Source of the DNA: Burkholderia sp. Ax-1719
GTDB taxonomy: Bacteria; Pseudomonadota; Gammaproteobacteria; Burkholderiales; Burkholderiaceae
DNA: 64,000 nucleotides
Direction: 5' to 3'
Assembly (NCBI RefSeq): GCF_011753055.1
Contig: NZ_VWWJ01000009.1
Coordinates: 186,001 to 250,000 of the forward strand
The translations under genes were made by a program, and so were the position numbers. Under the pieces are notes generated by a model, which was given only the letters and a program-made list of their open reading frames with translations, was not told the DNA's origin and made no database searches. This document shows, one piece after another, positions 47,037 to 53,894 of the stretch; the first letter of the stretch is position 1; each line of letters begins with the position of its first letter.

Positions 47037-47951
47037 ATGAACTACACGCCCATCCTCGACGCGATCCATCGCGATCTGCAACCGCACATCGGCCGCGGCC
47101 GCGTCGCCGATTACATCCCCGAACTCGCCACGGTCAGCCCCAATCACTTCGGCATGGCGATCGTCACTGTCGACGGCCAGGTTCATCGCACCGGCGACGC
47201 CGACACACGCTTTTCGATCCAGAGTATTTCGAAGCTGTTCGCCTGCACGCTGGCCTTTCAGCTGATGGGCGATGCACTGTGGGACCGCGTGGGCCGCGAG
47301 CCGTCGGGCACCGCGTTCAATTCGCTGGTGCAACTCGAATTCGAAGGCGGCAAGCCGCGCAATCCGTTCATCAACGCGGGCGCGCTGGTCGTCACTGACG
47401 TGCTGTGCCGCCGCTTCGTGCAGGCGGAAACGGCACTGGTGGATTTCGTGCGGCGGCTGTCGGGCGAAGTCAGCATTGGCTACGACCTCAAGGTCGCGCA
47501 ATCGGAACTCGCACACGCCGAGCGCAATCGCGCGATGGCGCATTTCATCGCCAGTTTCGGCAACCTGGAAATGGCCGCCGATGCGGTGATCGACGCGTAT
47601 TGCCGTCAGTGCGCGATCTCGATGAGCTGCGTGGAACTGGCGCGCGCGGCGCTATTTCTCGCCAATGGCGGCGTCTCGCCCGCGAGCGGCGAGCAGGTGC
47701 TCGATGCCAGTTCGGCCAAGCGGCTTTCGGCGCTGATGCTGACTTGCGGCACCTATGACGCGGCCGGCGATTTTGTGTATCGCGTTGGACTGCCTGCGAA
47801 AAGCGGTGTGGGCGGCGGGATCGTCGCGGTGCTGCCGGGTGAATTCGCGGTGTGCGTGTGGTCGCCGGGGCTCGATGCGAATGGCAACTCGCAGGTGGGC
47901 TCGCTGGCGCTGGAGTGGTTGACTACCCGAACCGGGCAGTCGATTTTCTGA
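47037..47951 (+). CDS. glsA: Glutaminase A
   Basis: The 304-residue serine-dependent glutaminase hydrolyses glutamine to glutamate and ammonia. The SxxK motif is in FSIQSISKLFA, and other family blocks are FINAGALVVTDVL, FGNLEMAADAVIDAYCRQCA, LPAKSGVGGGIVAVLPG and the C-terminal LALEWLTTRTGQSIF. It lies 120 bp after the YheO-type regulator, so it may belong to the same nitrogen-salvage unit. Its last 50 codon bases are repeated in decayed form at 52.39 kb. Confidence 0.95.
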   Translation: MNYTPILDAIHRDLQPHIGRGRVADYIPELATVSPNHFGMAIVTVDGQVHRTGDADTRFSIQSISKLFACTLAFQLMGDALWDRVGREPSGTAFNSLVQLEFEGGKPRNPFINAGALVVTDVLCRRFVQAETALVDFVRRLSGEVSIGYDLKVAQSELAHAERNRAMAHFIASFGNLEMAADAVIDAYCRQCAISMSCVELARAALFLANGGVSPASGEQVLDASSAKRLSALMLTCGTYDAAGDFVYRVGLPAKSGVGGGIVAVLPGEFAVCVWSPGLDANGNSQVGSLALEWLTTRTGQSIF

Positions 47952-47964
47952 TATCGCGCCGACG
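47902..47964 (+). repeat. Direct repeat, left copy (glsA 3' end)
   Basis: This 63-bp segment covers the last 16 codons of glsA, the stop codon and 13 bp beyond it. It aligns without gaps to 52386-52448 at about 52 of 63 positions. The two copies bracket the TonB receptor-ExbB-ExbD-TonB operon. Differences are mostly transitions at third codon positions, as between related genes rather than random similarity. Confidence 0.8.
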
Positions 47965-48254
47965 TTAGTGCCGATGCGCAGTGCAACGCTGCGTATCGGC
48001 TGGATGCTTTCCCGCCGCTGCGTGGGCTTCTCGTACCCCGGCCGTCACCGTTCAAATCCGCGCAGATCTGCGGACCTCTTCCTGTCCCGATTCCTTTTAA
48101 TTGAATTTCATTTCAATTTCAAAAGCATATCCGCGCATCCGGTAAGGATTTTGAAATAAAAATCCCCTCGGCAACTCTGAATGTTACGTTATATCATTTC
48201 ACTCCAATAAAGGACGACACGTCGCCGCCAGAAACATCGACCAGCATCGGGACC
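47965..48254. other. Intergenic region before TonB receptor operon
   Basis: No gene is seen in these 290 bp. An ATTGAA-N6-TTCAAT inverted repeat lies at 48100-48117 in an AT-rich stretch (48090-48200) that probably contains the operon promoter. I found no convincing Fur box here, unlike at the other TonB receptor. Confidence 0.5.
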
Positions 48255-50603
48255 ATGAACCACCGCACACTTGCCGCGCAGGCAGCCCTTTTGTTTGCTT
48301 CAGCCGTCACGACTCCGCACGTATGGGCCACGGAAATCAGCACCATCGGCGGCACGGTGCACGATGCAGGCGGCAAGCCCATCGCCAGGGCCGATATTGC
48401 GCTGACTGGCGCGAACGGATCGAGCGCCGGGCACACCACGACCGATTCGCGCGGACATTTCGAACTCCAGAATATTGCGCCGGGCACCTACGCGATCGGC
48501 GTGACCGCGGCAGGTTTCGCAAAGACTACCCAGATTGCGACGGCAGCATCCAGCACGCCCATCTCAGTGGCCATCGTGCTCGACAAGGACACCACGCTCG
48601 ATGTCCAGGTCAAGGCCAAACGTCTTGACGAGGCGCGCAATGGACTGCTGCCGGAAACGGGCAGCAGCATCTACCGCATCACCCAGGCCGACATTCAGGC
48701 CATGCCGCAAGGCTCGAACACGCCACTCAATCAGGTGCTGCTGCAAGCGCCTGGCGTCGCCGACGATTCGTATGGCCAGTTGCATGTACGCGGCGATCAC
48801 GCCGATCTGCAATACCGCATCAACGGCATCATGATTCCGGAGCCGATCAGCGGCTTCGGTCAGTCGCTCGACACGCGCATCATCGACCAGGTGAATCTGC
48901 TCACCGGCGCGCTGCCGGCGGAATATGGCTACCGCACTGCGGGTATCGTCGATATCCGCACGAAATCGGGCGATTTTGGCAATGGCGGTTCGATCGACGT
49001 CTATGGCGGCAGCCACCAGACGCTTCAGACCAGCGCCGACGTGTACGGTAGCAAAGGCGATTTCAGCTATTTCTTTAGCGGTTCGCTGGGCGAGAACAAT
49101 CTGGGCATCGAATCGCCCACCGCTTCGCCAAACCCGATTCACGATCACACACGGCAAGGCAATGCGTTTGGCTATATGTCGTATCTGATCAATCCGCTCA
49201 CGCGTGTGAGCGTGATGTTCGGCACCTCGGCGAATCAGTTCGAAATTCCCAACACGCCAGGCCTCACGCCTGCTTATAGTCTGGCGGGCACATCGACGTT
49301 CGATTCCGCGAATCTCAATGAAACGCAATCGGAACTCAACAACTTCGCCGTGATTGCGCTGCAGGGCACGAATGGCGCGGCACTCGATTATCAGGTCGCG
49401 CTGTTTACGCGTTACACCCGCACGCAGTTCAATCCCGATCCGGTGGGCGACCTGATCTTCAATGGCGTTGCTTCGAAAGATTTTCACAACGACACCGCAA
49501 ACGGCCTGCAAGCCGATACGACGTATCGCCTGAACGATAGCCACACGCTGCGCGCGGGCCTACTGTTCCAGCAGGAACATGCGCAGTTCAATGACAGCGT
49601 CACCGTGTTTCCCGCCGACGCCGACGGCAACCAGATCTCCGACATTCCCTTCACGCTGGCCGATTCAAGCAGCAAAACGGGCTATCTTTACAGCGCCTAT
49701 CTGCAGGACGAGTGGAAGATCAATAGTCGCCTGACGCTGAACTATGGCCTGCGCTACGACGGCATGGACGAGTATGTCCAGGCCAACCAGCTGAGTCCGC
49801 GCATCGGCCTTGTATTCAAACTCACGCCAACGACCACGTTTCACGCGGGTTACGCGCGCTATTTCACACCGCCCTCTTTCGAACTGGTATCGAGCTCGAC
49901 GCTCAGCCGCTATAACGGCACGACGAATCAGAGCGCAGTCACCCAGAACGATCCCGTGCAACCCGAGCGCGACGATTATTTCGATCTGGGCGTGACGCAG
50001 CAGATTGGCGCGGACCTCACCCTCGGGCTCGATGCGTACTACAAGAAAGCGCACAACCTGCTCGACCTCGGCCAGTTTGGCGCGGCGCTGATTTATACGC
50101 CGTTCAATTACCGATATGGCCGCGTCTATGGCGTGGAATTCACGGCCAACTACAAGCACGATAATGTTTCCGCTTACCTGAATCTCGCCTTTAGCCGTGC
50201 GCAAGGCAAGGATGTCGATTCGGCGCAATTCAATTTCGGCGCGGACGAACTTGCCTTTATCGCCAATCACTGGGTCTTTCTCGACCACGACCAGCGCGTG
50301 ACTGCCTCGTTTGGCGGCAGCTACGCATGGCATCAGACCACCTTCACAGCGGACGGCACAGTCGGCAGCGGCCTGCGCAGCGGCTTTGCCAACACAGGCA
50401 AACTGCCGCTCTATGCGCAGGTCAATCTAGCTGTGATCCAGCACTTCAACTTGCCGATGCTCGGCAAGGTCGACGGGCGTTTTGTCGTCGTCAATGCGTT
50501 TGGCAGAACTTATGAGCTTAGAGATGGTTCGGGCATCGGCGTGTTTGCTCCGCAATATGGGCCGTACCGCGCCTTTTATGCAGGCGTCACGAAATACTTC
50601 TGA
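48255..50603 (+). CDS. TonB-dependent receptor with carboxypeptidase-regulatory-like N-domain
   Basis: The 782-residue precursor has a signal peptide (to about VWATE), then a carboxypeptidase-regulatory-like beta-sandwich (residues about 30-105; GGTVHDAGGKPIARADIALT, LQNIAPGTYAIGVTAAGF). The plug has RIDQ-like features (IIDQVNLLTGALPAEYGYRT), and the barrel ends with AGVTKYF. This domain order is that of Oar/SusC-like receptors rather than of classical siderophore receptors, so the ligand is open. It is followed within 24 bp by exbB, exbD and tonB in one operon, a complete outer-membrane transport and energisation set. Confidence 0.9.
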   Translation: MNHRTLAAQAALLFASAVTTPHVWATEISTIGGTVHDAGGKPIARADIALTGANGSSAGHTTTDSRGHFELQNIAPGTYAIGVTAAGFAKTTQIATAASSTPISVAIVLDKDTTLDVQVKAKRLDEARNGLLPETGSSIYRITQADIQAMPQGSNTPLNQVLLQAPGVADDSYGQLHVRGDHADLQYRINGIMIPEPISGFGQSLDTRIIDQVNLLTGALPAEYGYRTAGIVDIRTKSGDFGNGGSIDVYGGSHQTLQTSADVYGSKGDFSYFFSGSLGENNLGIESPTASPNPIHDHTRQGNAFGYMSYLINPLTRVSVMFGTSANQFEIPNTPGLTPAYSLAGTSTFDSANLNETQSELNNFAVIALQGTNGAALDYQVALFTRYTRTQFNPDPVGDLIFNGVASKDFHNDTANGLQADTTYRLNDSHTLRAGLLFQQEHAQFNDSVTVFPADADGNQISDIPFTLADSSSKTGYLYSAYLQDEWKINSRLTLNYGLRYDGMDEYVQANQLSPRIGLVFKLTPTTTFHAGYARYFTPPSFELVSSSTLSRYNGTTNQSAVTQNDPVQPERDDYFDLGVTQQIGADLTLGLDAYYKKAHNLLDLGQFGAALIYTPFNYRYGRVYGVEFTANYKHDNVSAYLNLAFSRAQGKDVDSAQFNFGADELAFIANHWVFLDHDQRVTASFGGSYAWHQTTFTADGTVGSGLRSGFANTGKLPLYAQVNLAVIQHFNLPMLGKVDGRFVVVNAFGRTYELRDGSGIGVFAPQYGPYRAFYAGVTKYF

Positions 50604-50627
50604 CCACGGTTAAACAGGAAAAGCATC

Positions 50628-51278
50628 ATGCAAGACTGGCTGGGAATCGTGCAGGCGGCGCGTATTGGCGGATGGATGGTTTATCCGCTTAGCCTGCTCG
50701 CGATCGTCGCGCTCGCCATCGTTCTCGATCGTGCGTGGGTGTTCTGGCGCGTCGCGTCGTGGCGCGACATGCAGATGTTCGTGGGCGATCCCGTTGCATC
50801 GCAAGCGCGCGAAGCGCAGCTTTTACCGCTGCTTTTGAAGCTGCCTCCGCGGCATGCCGCGCGACGCCTGCTCGAACCGCTCATTGGCCACGCGGCGAAA
50901 CCCGATTGGTGGATCGAAGCACGCGCGCAAGCGCTGGCCACCGACGTGCAACGCGACGTATCGCGCGGCTTGTGGGTGCTGGAGACCATCGTGACAGCTG
51001 CGCCGCTGCTGGGACTGCTGGGCACGATCGTCGGCATGATGCAGGCGTTCAGGTTGATCGGCAATCACGGCCTCGTCAATCCGGCGGGCGTGACTGGCGG
51101 CGTGGCGCAGGCGCTCGTCGCCACGGCCATCGGTCTGGTGATTGCGCTGGTTGCGCTATTCGCGTTCAACTATTTCTCGCGCCGCATTGAAACGCTGCTC
51201 GAAGACCTCGAAACGCTTGCCAACGTCTGGCTCGGCGAGATGCGGCTCGCGCGCGAGCGTACGGAGCGGGCATCGTGA
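50628..51278 (+). CDS. exbB: MotA/TolQ/ExbB-type proton channel subunit
   Basis: The 216-residue protein has three membrane helices. The conserved channel block is ETIVTAAPLLGLLGTIVGMM followed by GVAQALVATAIGLVIALVAL. With ExbD it converts proton flow into TonB motion. AGGAAA precedes the ATG. The stop overlaps the exbD start. Confidence 0.92.
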   Translation: MQDWLGIVQAARIGGWMVYPLSLLAIVALAIVLDRAWVFWRVASWRDMQMFVGDPVASQAREAQLLPLLLKLPPRHAARRLLEPLIGHAAKPDWWIEARAQALATDVQRDVSRGLWVLETIVTAAPLLGLLGTIVGMMQAFRLIGNHGLVNPAGVTGGVAQALVATAIGLVIALVALFAFNYFSRRIETLLEDLETLANVWLGEMRLARERTERAS

Positions 51279-51676
51279 AGCTGCGGCGCACTCGGCGCAC
51301 GAAACGCGGGCGCATCGAAATCATTCCGATGATCGATGTGATGTTCTTTCTGCTCGCTACGTTCATGCTCACATCGCTGACGATGCAGCGTCTTGACGCG
51401 GTGAAGCTCGATCTACCGCAAGGCGAAGCGCAACCGCTCGCCACACAGCAAGCCCTCACGCTAAGCATCAGCCAGGACGGGCAAATCCAGATCGACCGTC
51501 AGGCTGTCGCGCTTCGCGATATTGCGTCCACGGTGCGGCGCAGGTTGCACGCGGACGGCGATGTTGTCATTGCCGCCGATTCCGGTGCGTCGCACGGGCT
51601 GGTGACGCAGGCCATGTTGCAGGCGCGCCAAGGCGGCGCCAGCCACTTTCTGATCGCGGTTCAGCGTGGCAGCTAA
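51275..51676 (+). CDS. exbD: ExbD-type biopolymer transport protein
   Basis: The 133-residue protein has one N-terminal membrane helix with the essential proton-carrying Asp (IEIIPMIDVMFFLLATFMLT) and a periplasmic domain with DGDVVIAADSGASHGLVTQA. It starts with GTG in the GTGA overlap with exbB, and its end overlaps tonB by 11 bp, so the three are tightly coupled. Confidence 0.92.
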   Translation: MKLRRTRRTKRGRIEIIPMIDVMFFLLATFMLTSLTMQRLDAVKLDLPQGEAQPLATQQALTLSISQDGQIQIDRQAVALRDIASTVRRRLHADGDVVIAADSGASHGLVTQAMLQARQGGASHFLIAVQRGS

Positions 51677-52382
51677 GAGTCCGGAGGTGGCGCGAAAGCG
51701 GGATCAGCCCAGGATGCGATTGACGGCGGTTGCGATGCTGGAGCTGCTGCTTGCGGCTGCGCTGTGGTCGGCGCTGGCCTCCGCTTTGCTGCGCCTGCTT
51801 GAACCGCCTGCCGCGCCAATGCCACCCGTCGCGCTGGATGCTCGCTTCGTCGAGATGCCTGCGCCTGCGCCAAAACCCGCCGCGTCGTCGCAGCCTCGTG
51901 TTGTCTCTCAGTCGCAACTTCCGTCGCACCCTCACTCGGCACCGACGCGGACCGCTCCACTGCGCACTGCGGCGGTCGTTCATCGGGTTGATTCTGGAGC
52001 AACGCCCGCTCCTGCCATTTCGTCGCCGCCATCAAAATTTAATACGGATTCCATATCATCGAATGCAACATCGGCCAGCGAGCCACAAGCTGAGCGTACA
52101 GCCACCGCAAGCGAGGAAGGCGCCGCGCGTCCGCTCCTTCAACCGCTGCCCGTCTTGCCCGACGATCTGCGCGAATATGCGTATCAAGCCATCGCGCTGG
52201 CGCGCTTCACCATTCATGCCGATGGGTCGGTCGATGTCGTCCTGACAAAGCCCACACAAAATCCGCGACTAAATCAGTTGTTGCTGGCAACGCTGCGCAA
52301 CTGGCGGTTTTTTCCGGCGATGAAGAATGGACGCCCAGTCGAAAGCGAACAGGACATTCGCGTCCATTTCAACGTCGATTGA
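51666..52382 (+). CDS. tonB: TonB-family energy transducer
   Basis: The 238-residue protein has one N-terminal membrane helix (AVAMLELLLAAALWSALASA), a long Pro/Ser/Ala-rich periplasmic linker (residues about 50-150), and a C-terminal TonB domain (YQAIALARFTIHADGSVDVV, LLLATLRNWRFFPAMKNGRP). It starts with GTG inside exbD. The linker is Pro/Ser-rich rather than the Pro-Lys/Pro-Glu repeats of E. coli TonB. It likely serves the receptor encoded at the head of the operon. Confidence 0.88.
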   Translation: MAAKSPEVARKRDQPRMRLTAVAMLELLLAAALWSALASALLRLLEPPAAPMPPVALDARFVEMPAPAPKPAASSQPRVVSQSQLPSHPHSAPTRTAPLRTAAVVHRVDSGATPAPAISSPPSKFNTDSISSNATSASEPQAERTATASEEGAARPLLQPLPVLPDDLREYAYQAIALARFTIHADGSVDVVLTKPTQNPRLNQLLLATLRNWRFFPAMKNGRPVESEQDIRVHFNVD

Positions 52383-52384
52383 AG

Positions 52385-52435
52385 CCGCTGGCGCTGGAAT
52401 GGTCGATTACCCGAATCGGGCGATCGATTTTCTGA
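52385..52435 (+). pseudogene. Remnant of a second glsA 3' end
   Basis: Translated in the frame of glsA, these bases read PLALEWSITRIGRSIF and then stop. They match the C-terminus of the intact glutaminase (SLALEWLTTRTGQSIF) at 11 of 16 residues. No other part of glsA precedes it: the tonB stop is 2 bp upstream. It marks the right edge of the TonB operon insertion. Confidence 0.75.
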
Positions 52436-52448
52436 GGATTCGCCGACG
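52386..52448 (+). repeat. Direct repeat, right copy
   Basis: This is the partner of 47902-47964, aligned without gaps at about 83% identity. It starts just after the tonB stop codon and ends 1 bp before the ATG of a truncated acetyltransferase-like start. Confidence 0.8.
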
Positions 52449-52505
52449 ATGGTACGGATTCGCTGCGAAACACCCATGGATATTCCAGCAATCCGCGCAT
52501 TGACC
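52449..52505 (+). pseudogene. Truncated start of a GNAT-like acetyltransferase gene
   Basis: From ATG 52449 the sequence reads MVRIRCETPMDIPAIRALT, the typical first strand and helix of GNAT acetyltransferases. The resemblance stops after about 19 codons, and the frame runs on through unrelated sequence into the antisense of the PAAR gene. This suggests the type VI module interrupted a gene that once followed glsA. Confidence 0.5.
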
Positions 52506-52549
52506 GGTAGCGGCGACATCATCTGCGTGGCTCGCAGCAAAGCAGCCAC

Positions 52550-52801
52550 TTACGCGATGCTCGAAATCAGCGTACACCCACATGTCGTACGGTGTCCCTG
52601 TCGAGCGACCCAAACGCCACGGTCAGCTATCCTGGCATCGCCTTCCAGAATCACATTCGGATTTACGTCCGGATGCTGCGGACACTTCACGAGGTCCCCT
52701 TTGCGCGCGACACGGCGCCCACCGTAGCGCATGGTCTCCGAGGCGGTAATCACCTCACCTCCATGGTCAGTGGAATCGCCGAGTCGAATCAGATTAATCA
52801 T
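52550..52801 (-). CDS. PAAR-domain protein (type VI secretion spike tip)
   Basis: The 83-residue protein is a single PAAR domain: MINLIRLGDSTDHGGEVITA, VARKGDLVKCPQHPDVNPN, GVWVARQGHRTTCGCTLI. The Cys and His residues that bind the tip zinc are present. It caps VgrG and can carry effectors. AAGGAG precedes the ATG. It is the last gene of a three-gene minus-strand unit (amidase, exported protein, PAAR) and is not fused to an effector. Confidence 0.92.
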   Translation of the reverse strand: MINLIRLGDSTDHGGEVITASETMRYGGRRVARKGDLVKCPQHPDVNPNVILEGDARIADRGVWVARQGHRTTCGCTLISSIA

Positions 52802-52861
52802 GACGTCTCCTTCGCCTGGCGATCGCCGCAGGCCCCAAAGGGATTAACGAAATTTCCACCG

Positions 52862-53347
52862 TCACGGCGAGTTGAAGACCTGACTGCAATGCAGCTTTTC
52901 TCCGCCATCGATCGTCAGATCGAAATACGGCTTGTGATCGAAATGCTGTTCGTCCGCATCAGGATCGGGGATATTTCGAAACCGCTCGAAAACAAGCGTC
53001 TTTCCGTTCTGAAGTCGTATTGACATGAATTTCATCGACGGGTCGAATTTCGGCGTTCCCCACGAGACATCGATTGGCTTGCCCTCCGCTCTGGAGAGAT
53101 AGATCGACAGCGCACTGCCCCACTGCTGGCGAGGGACCGACTTCATCAGGTCCTCGTCAGCCTGAGGTACGTTCACGCTCACGGAAAGCTTCTTTCCGCC
53201 CGGAGCCGCGCAGACAAATGCCTGATTGCCGCCGAAGCGTTGCTGAAACGCGGTGAAGGGGTCGGCGCCGCCCTGATCCGCGTGAGCGGTTGCCGACCAG
53301 CACGAAAATACCGTGCCGCACACCAAAAACCAGGCCTTCCATTTCAT
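52862..53347 (-). CDS. Exported protein, putative immunity to the adjacent amidase
   Basis: The 161-residue precursor has a signal peptide (MKWKAWFLVCGTVFSCWSAT, cleavage near AHADQ), so the mature protein is periplasmic. Two mature cysteines (FVCAAPGG and KLHCSQV) could pair. I recognise no family. Its ATG overlaps the stop of the predicted peptidoglycan amidase, and it is followed by a PAAR gene. An immunity protein against a periplasm-acting effector would be expected to have exactly this position and export signal. The function is inferred from context only. Confidence 0.65.
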   Translation of the reverse strand: MKWKAWFLVCGTVFSCWSATAHADQGGADPFTAFQQRFGGNQAFVCAAPGGKKLSVSVNVPQADEDLMKSVPRQQWGSALSIYLSRAEGKPIDVSWGTPKFDPSMKFMSIRLQNGKTLVFERFRNIPDPDADEQHFDHKPYFDLTIDGGEKLHCSQVFNSP

Positions 53348-53850
53348 TTAACCCAGACTCCCGTCACTCTTCGACCCTTTCCAATAAGCGTGGGCGGTTC
53401 GCCCTTACGCATGACCCGGCTATTCGGGCTGATGTAATCGCTTGCGAACAAAGGCCCTGGCAATACGACCTCGGCATGACCATGCGTTGATCCGTCCGTC
53501 GTACCGTACACGATCACCGCCCCCTCGGGCGCGTCGTAGGGACTCTTGATATGCAAGGATGGATCGGCAAGGACGTTTCTGAATCCGGCCGCCTGAAGAT
53601 CGATGCCAGCGTCCTTGGCTTCGACCTGCGCCGGATACGAATCGACCATGCCCGAAGCCAGCAGCCCGATTTTCACATACTTCCAGCACTCCATCGTCGA
53701 CACGCCTGGGGGTTTCGCAACGCTATAGATCGGCTGCCCCAGCCTCGCCTTATGTGCAGCAACGAGCCCGCTGAAATTGGCATTGTGTCTACCGTCCTGT
53801 ACTGGACTGGACTGGGTCACGCTTGCCGAACATATTGTGGTTGATGCCAT
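53344..53850 (-). CDS. Predicted type VI amidase effector (NlpC/P60- or papain-like), chimeric N-terminus
   Basis: The 168-residue frame contains a Cys in VSTMECWKYVKIGLLASGMV, the block SPYDAPEGAVIVYGTTDGST, a His in THGHAEVVLPG and SDYISPNSR. This arrangement suits small Cys-His peptidoglycan amidases of the NlpC/P60 or CHAP type, as used by type VI effectors (Tae). The following exported protein and PAAR gene support that role. The first 14-15 residues are an out-of-frame reading of an aroQ remnant, so the native start is lost or was elsewhere. No clear ribosome site precedes ATG 53850. Confidence 0.65.
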   Translation of the reverse strand: MASTTICSASVTQSSPVQDGRHNANFSGLVAAHKARLGQPIYSVAKPPGVSTMECWKYVKIGLLASGMVDSYPAQVEAKDAGIDLQAAGFRNVLADPSLHIKSPYDAPEGAVIVYGTTDGSTHGHAEVVLPGPLFASDYISPNSRVMRKGEPPTLIGKGRRVTGVWVK

Positions 53851-53869
53851 GAAGCATGAGGACTTTCAT
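53789..53869 (-). pseudogene. aroQ: Truncated type II 3-dehydroquinase gene start
   Basis: From ATG 53869 the minus strand reads MKVLMLHGINHNMFGKRDPV and Gln21, the characteristic N-terminus of type II dehydroquinases (active-site loop precursor with the LHGIN-x-NMFGKRDP pattern). After Gln21 the homology ends, and five odd codons lead to a stop. It starts 25 bp after the Gfo/Idh/MocA gene, in an operon spacing. The remaining 120 or so residues are gone, replaced by the type VI module. Confidence 0.75.
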
Positions 53870-53894
53870 TTCAGTATCTCGTTCTCGGTAAGTC

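Noticed and set aside
44532..47543. A 1003-codon open frame on the minus strand
   Set aside because: It runs antisense through the binding protein, dauB, dauR and glsA. Composition is Arg/Ala/His-rich as expected for a shadow frame in GC-rich DNA, and no domain is recognisable.
47990..48070. GTTCAAATCC, resembling a tRNA T loop
   Set aside because: There is no matching acceptor stem, D arm or anticodon arm at the right distances, so it is not a tRNA.
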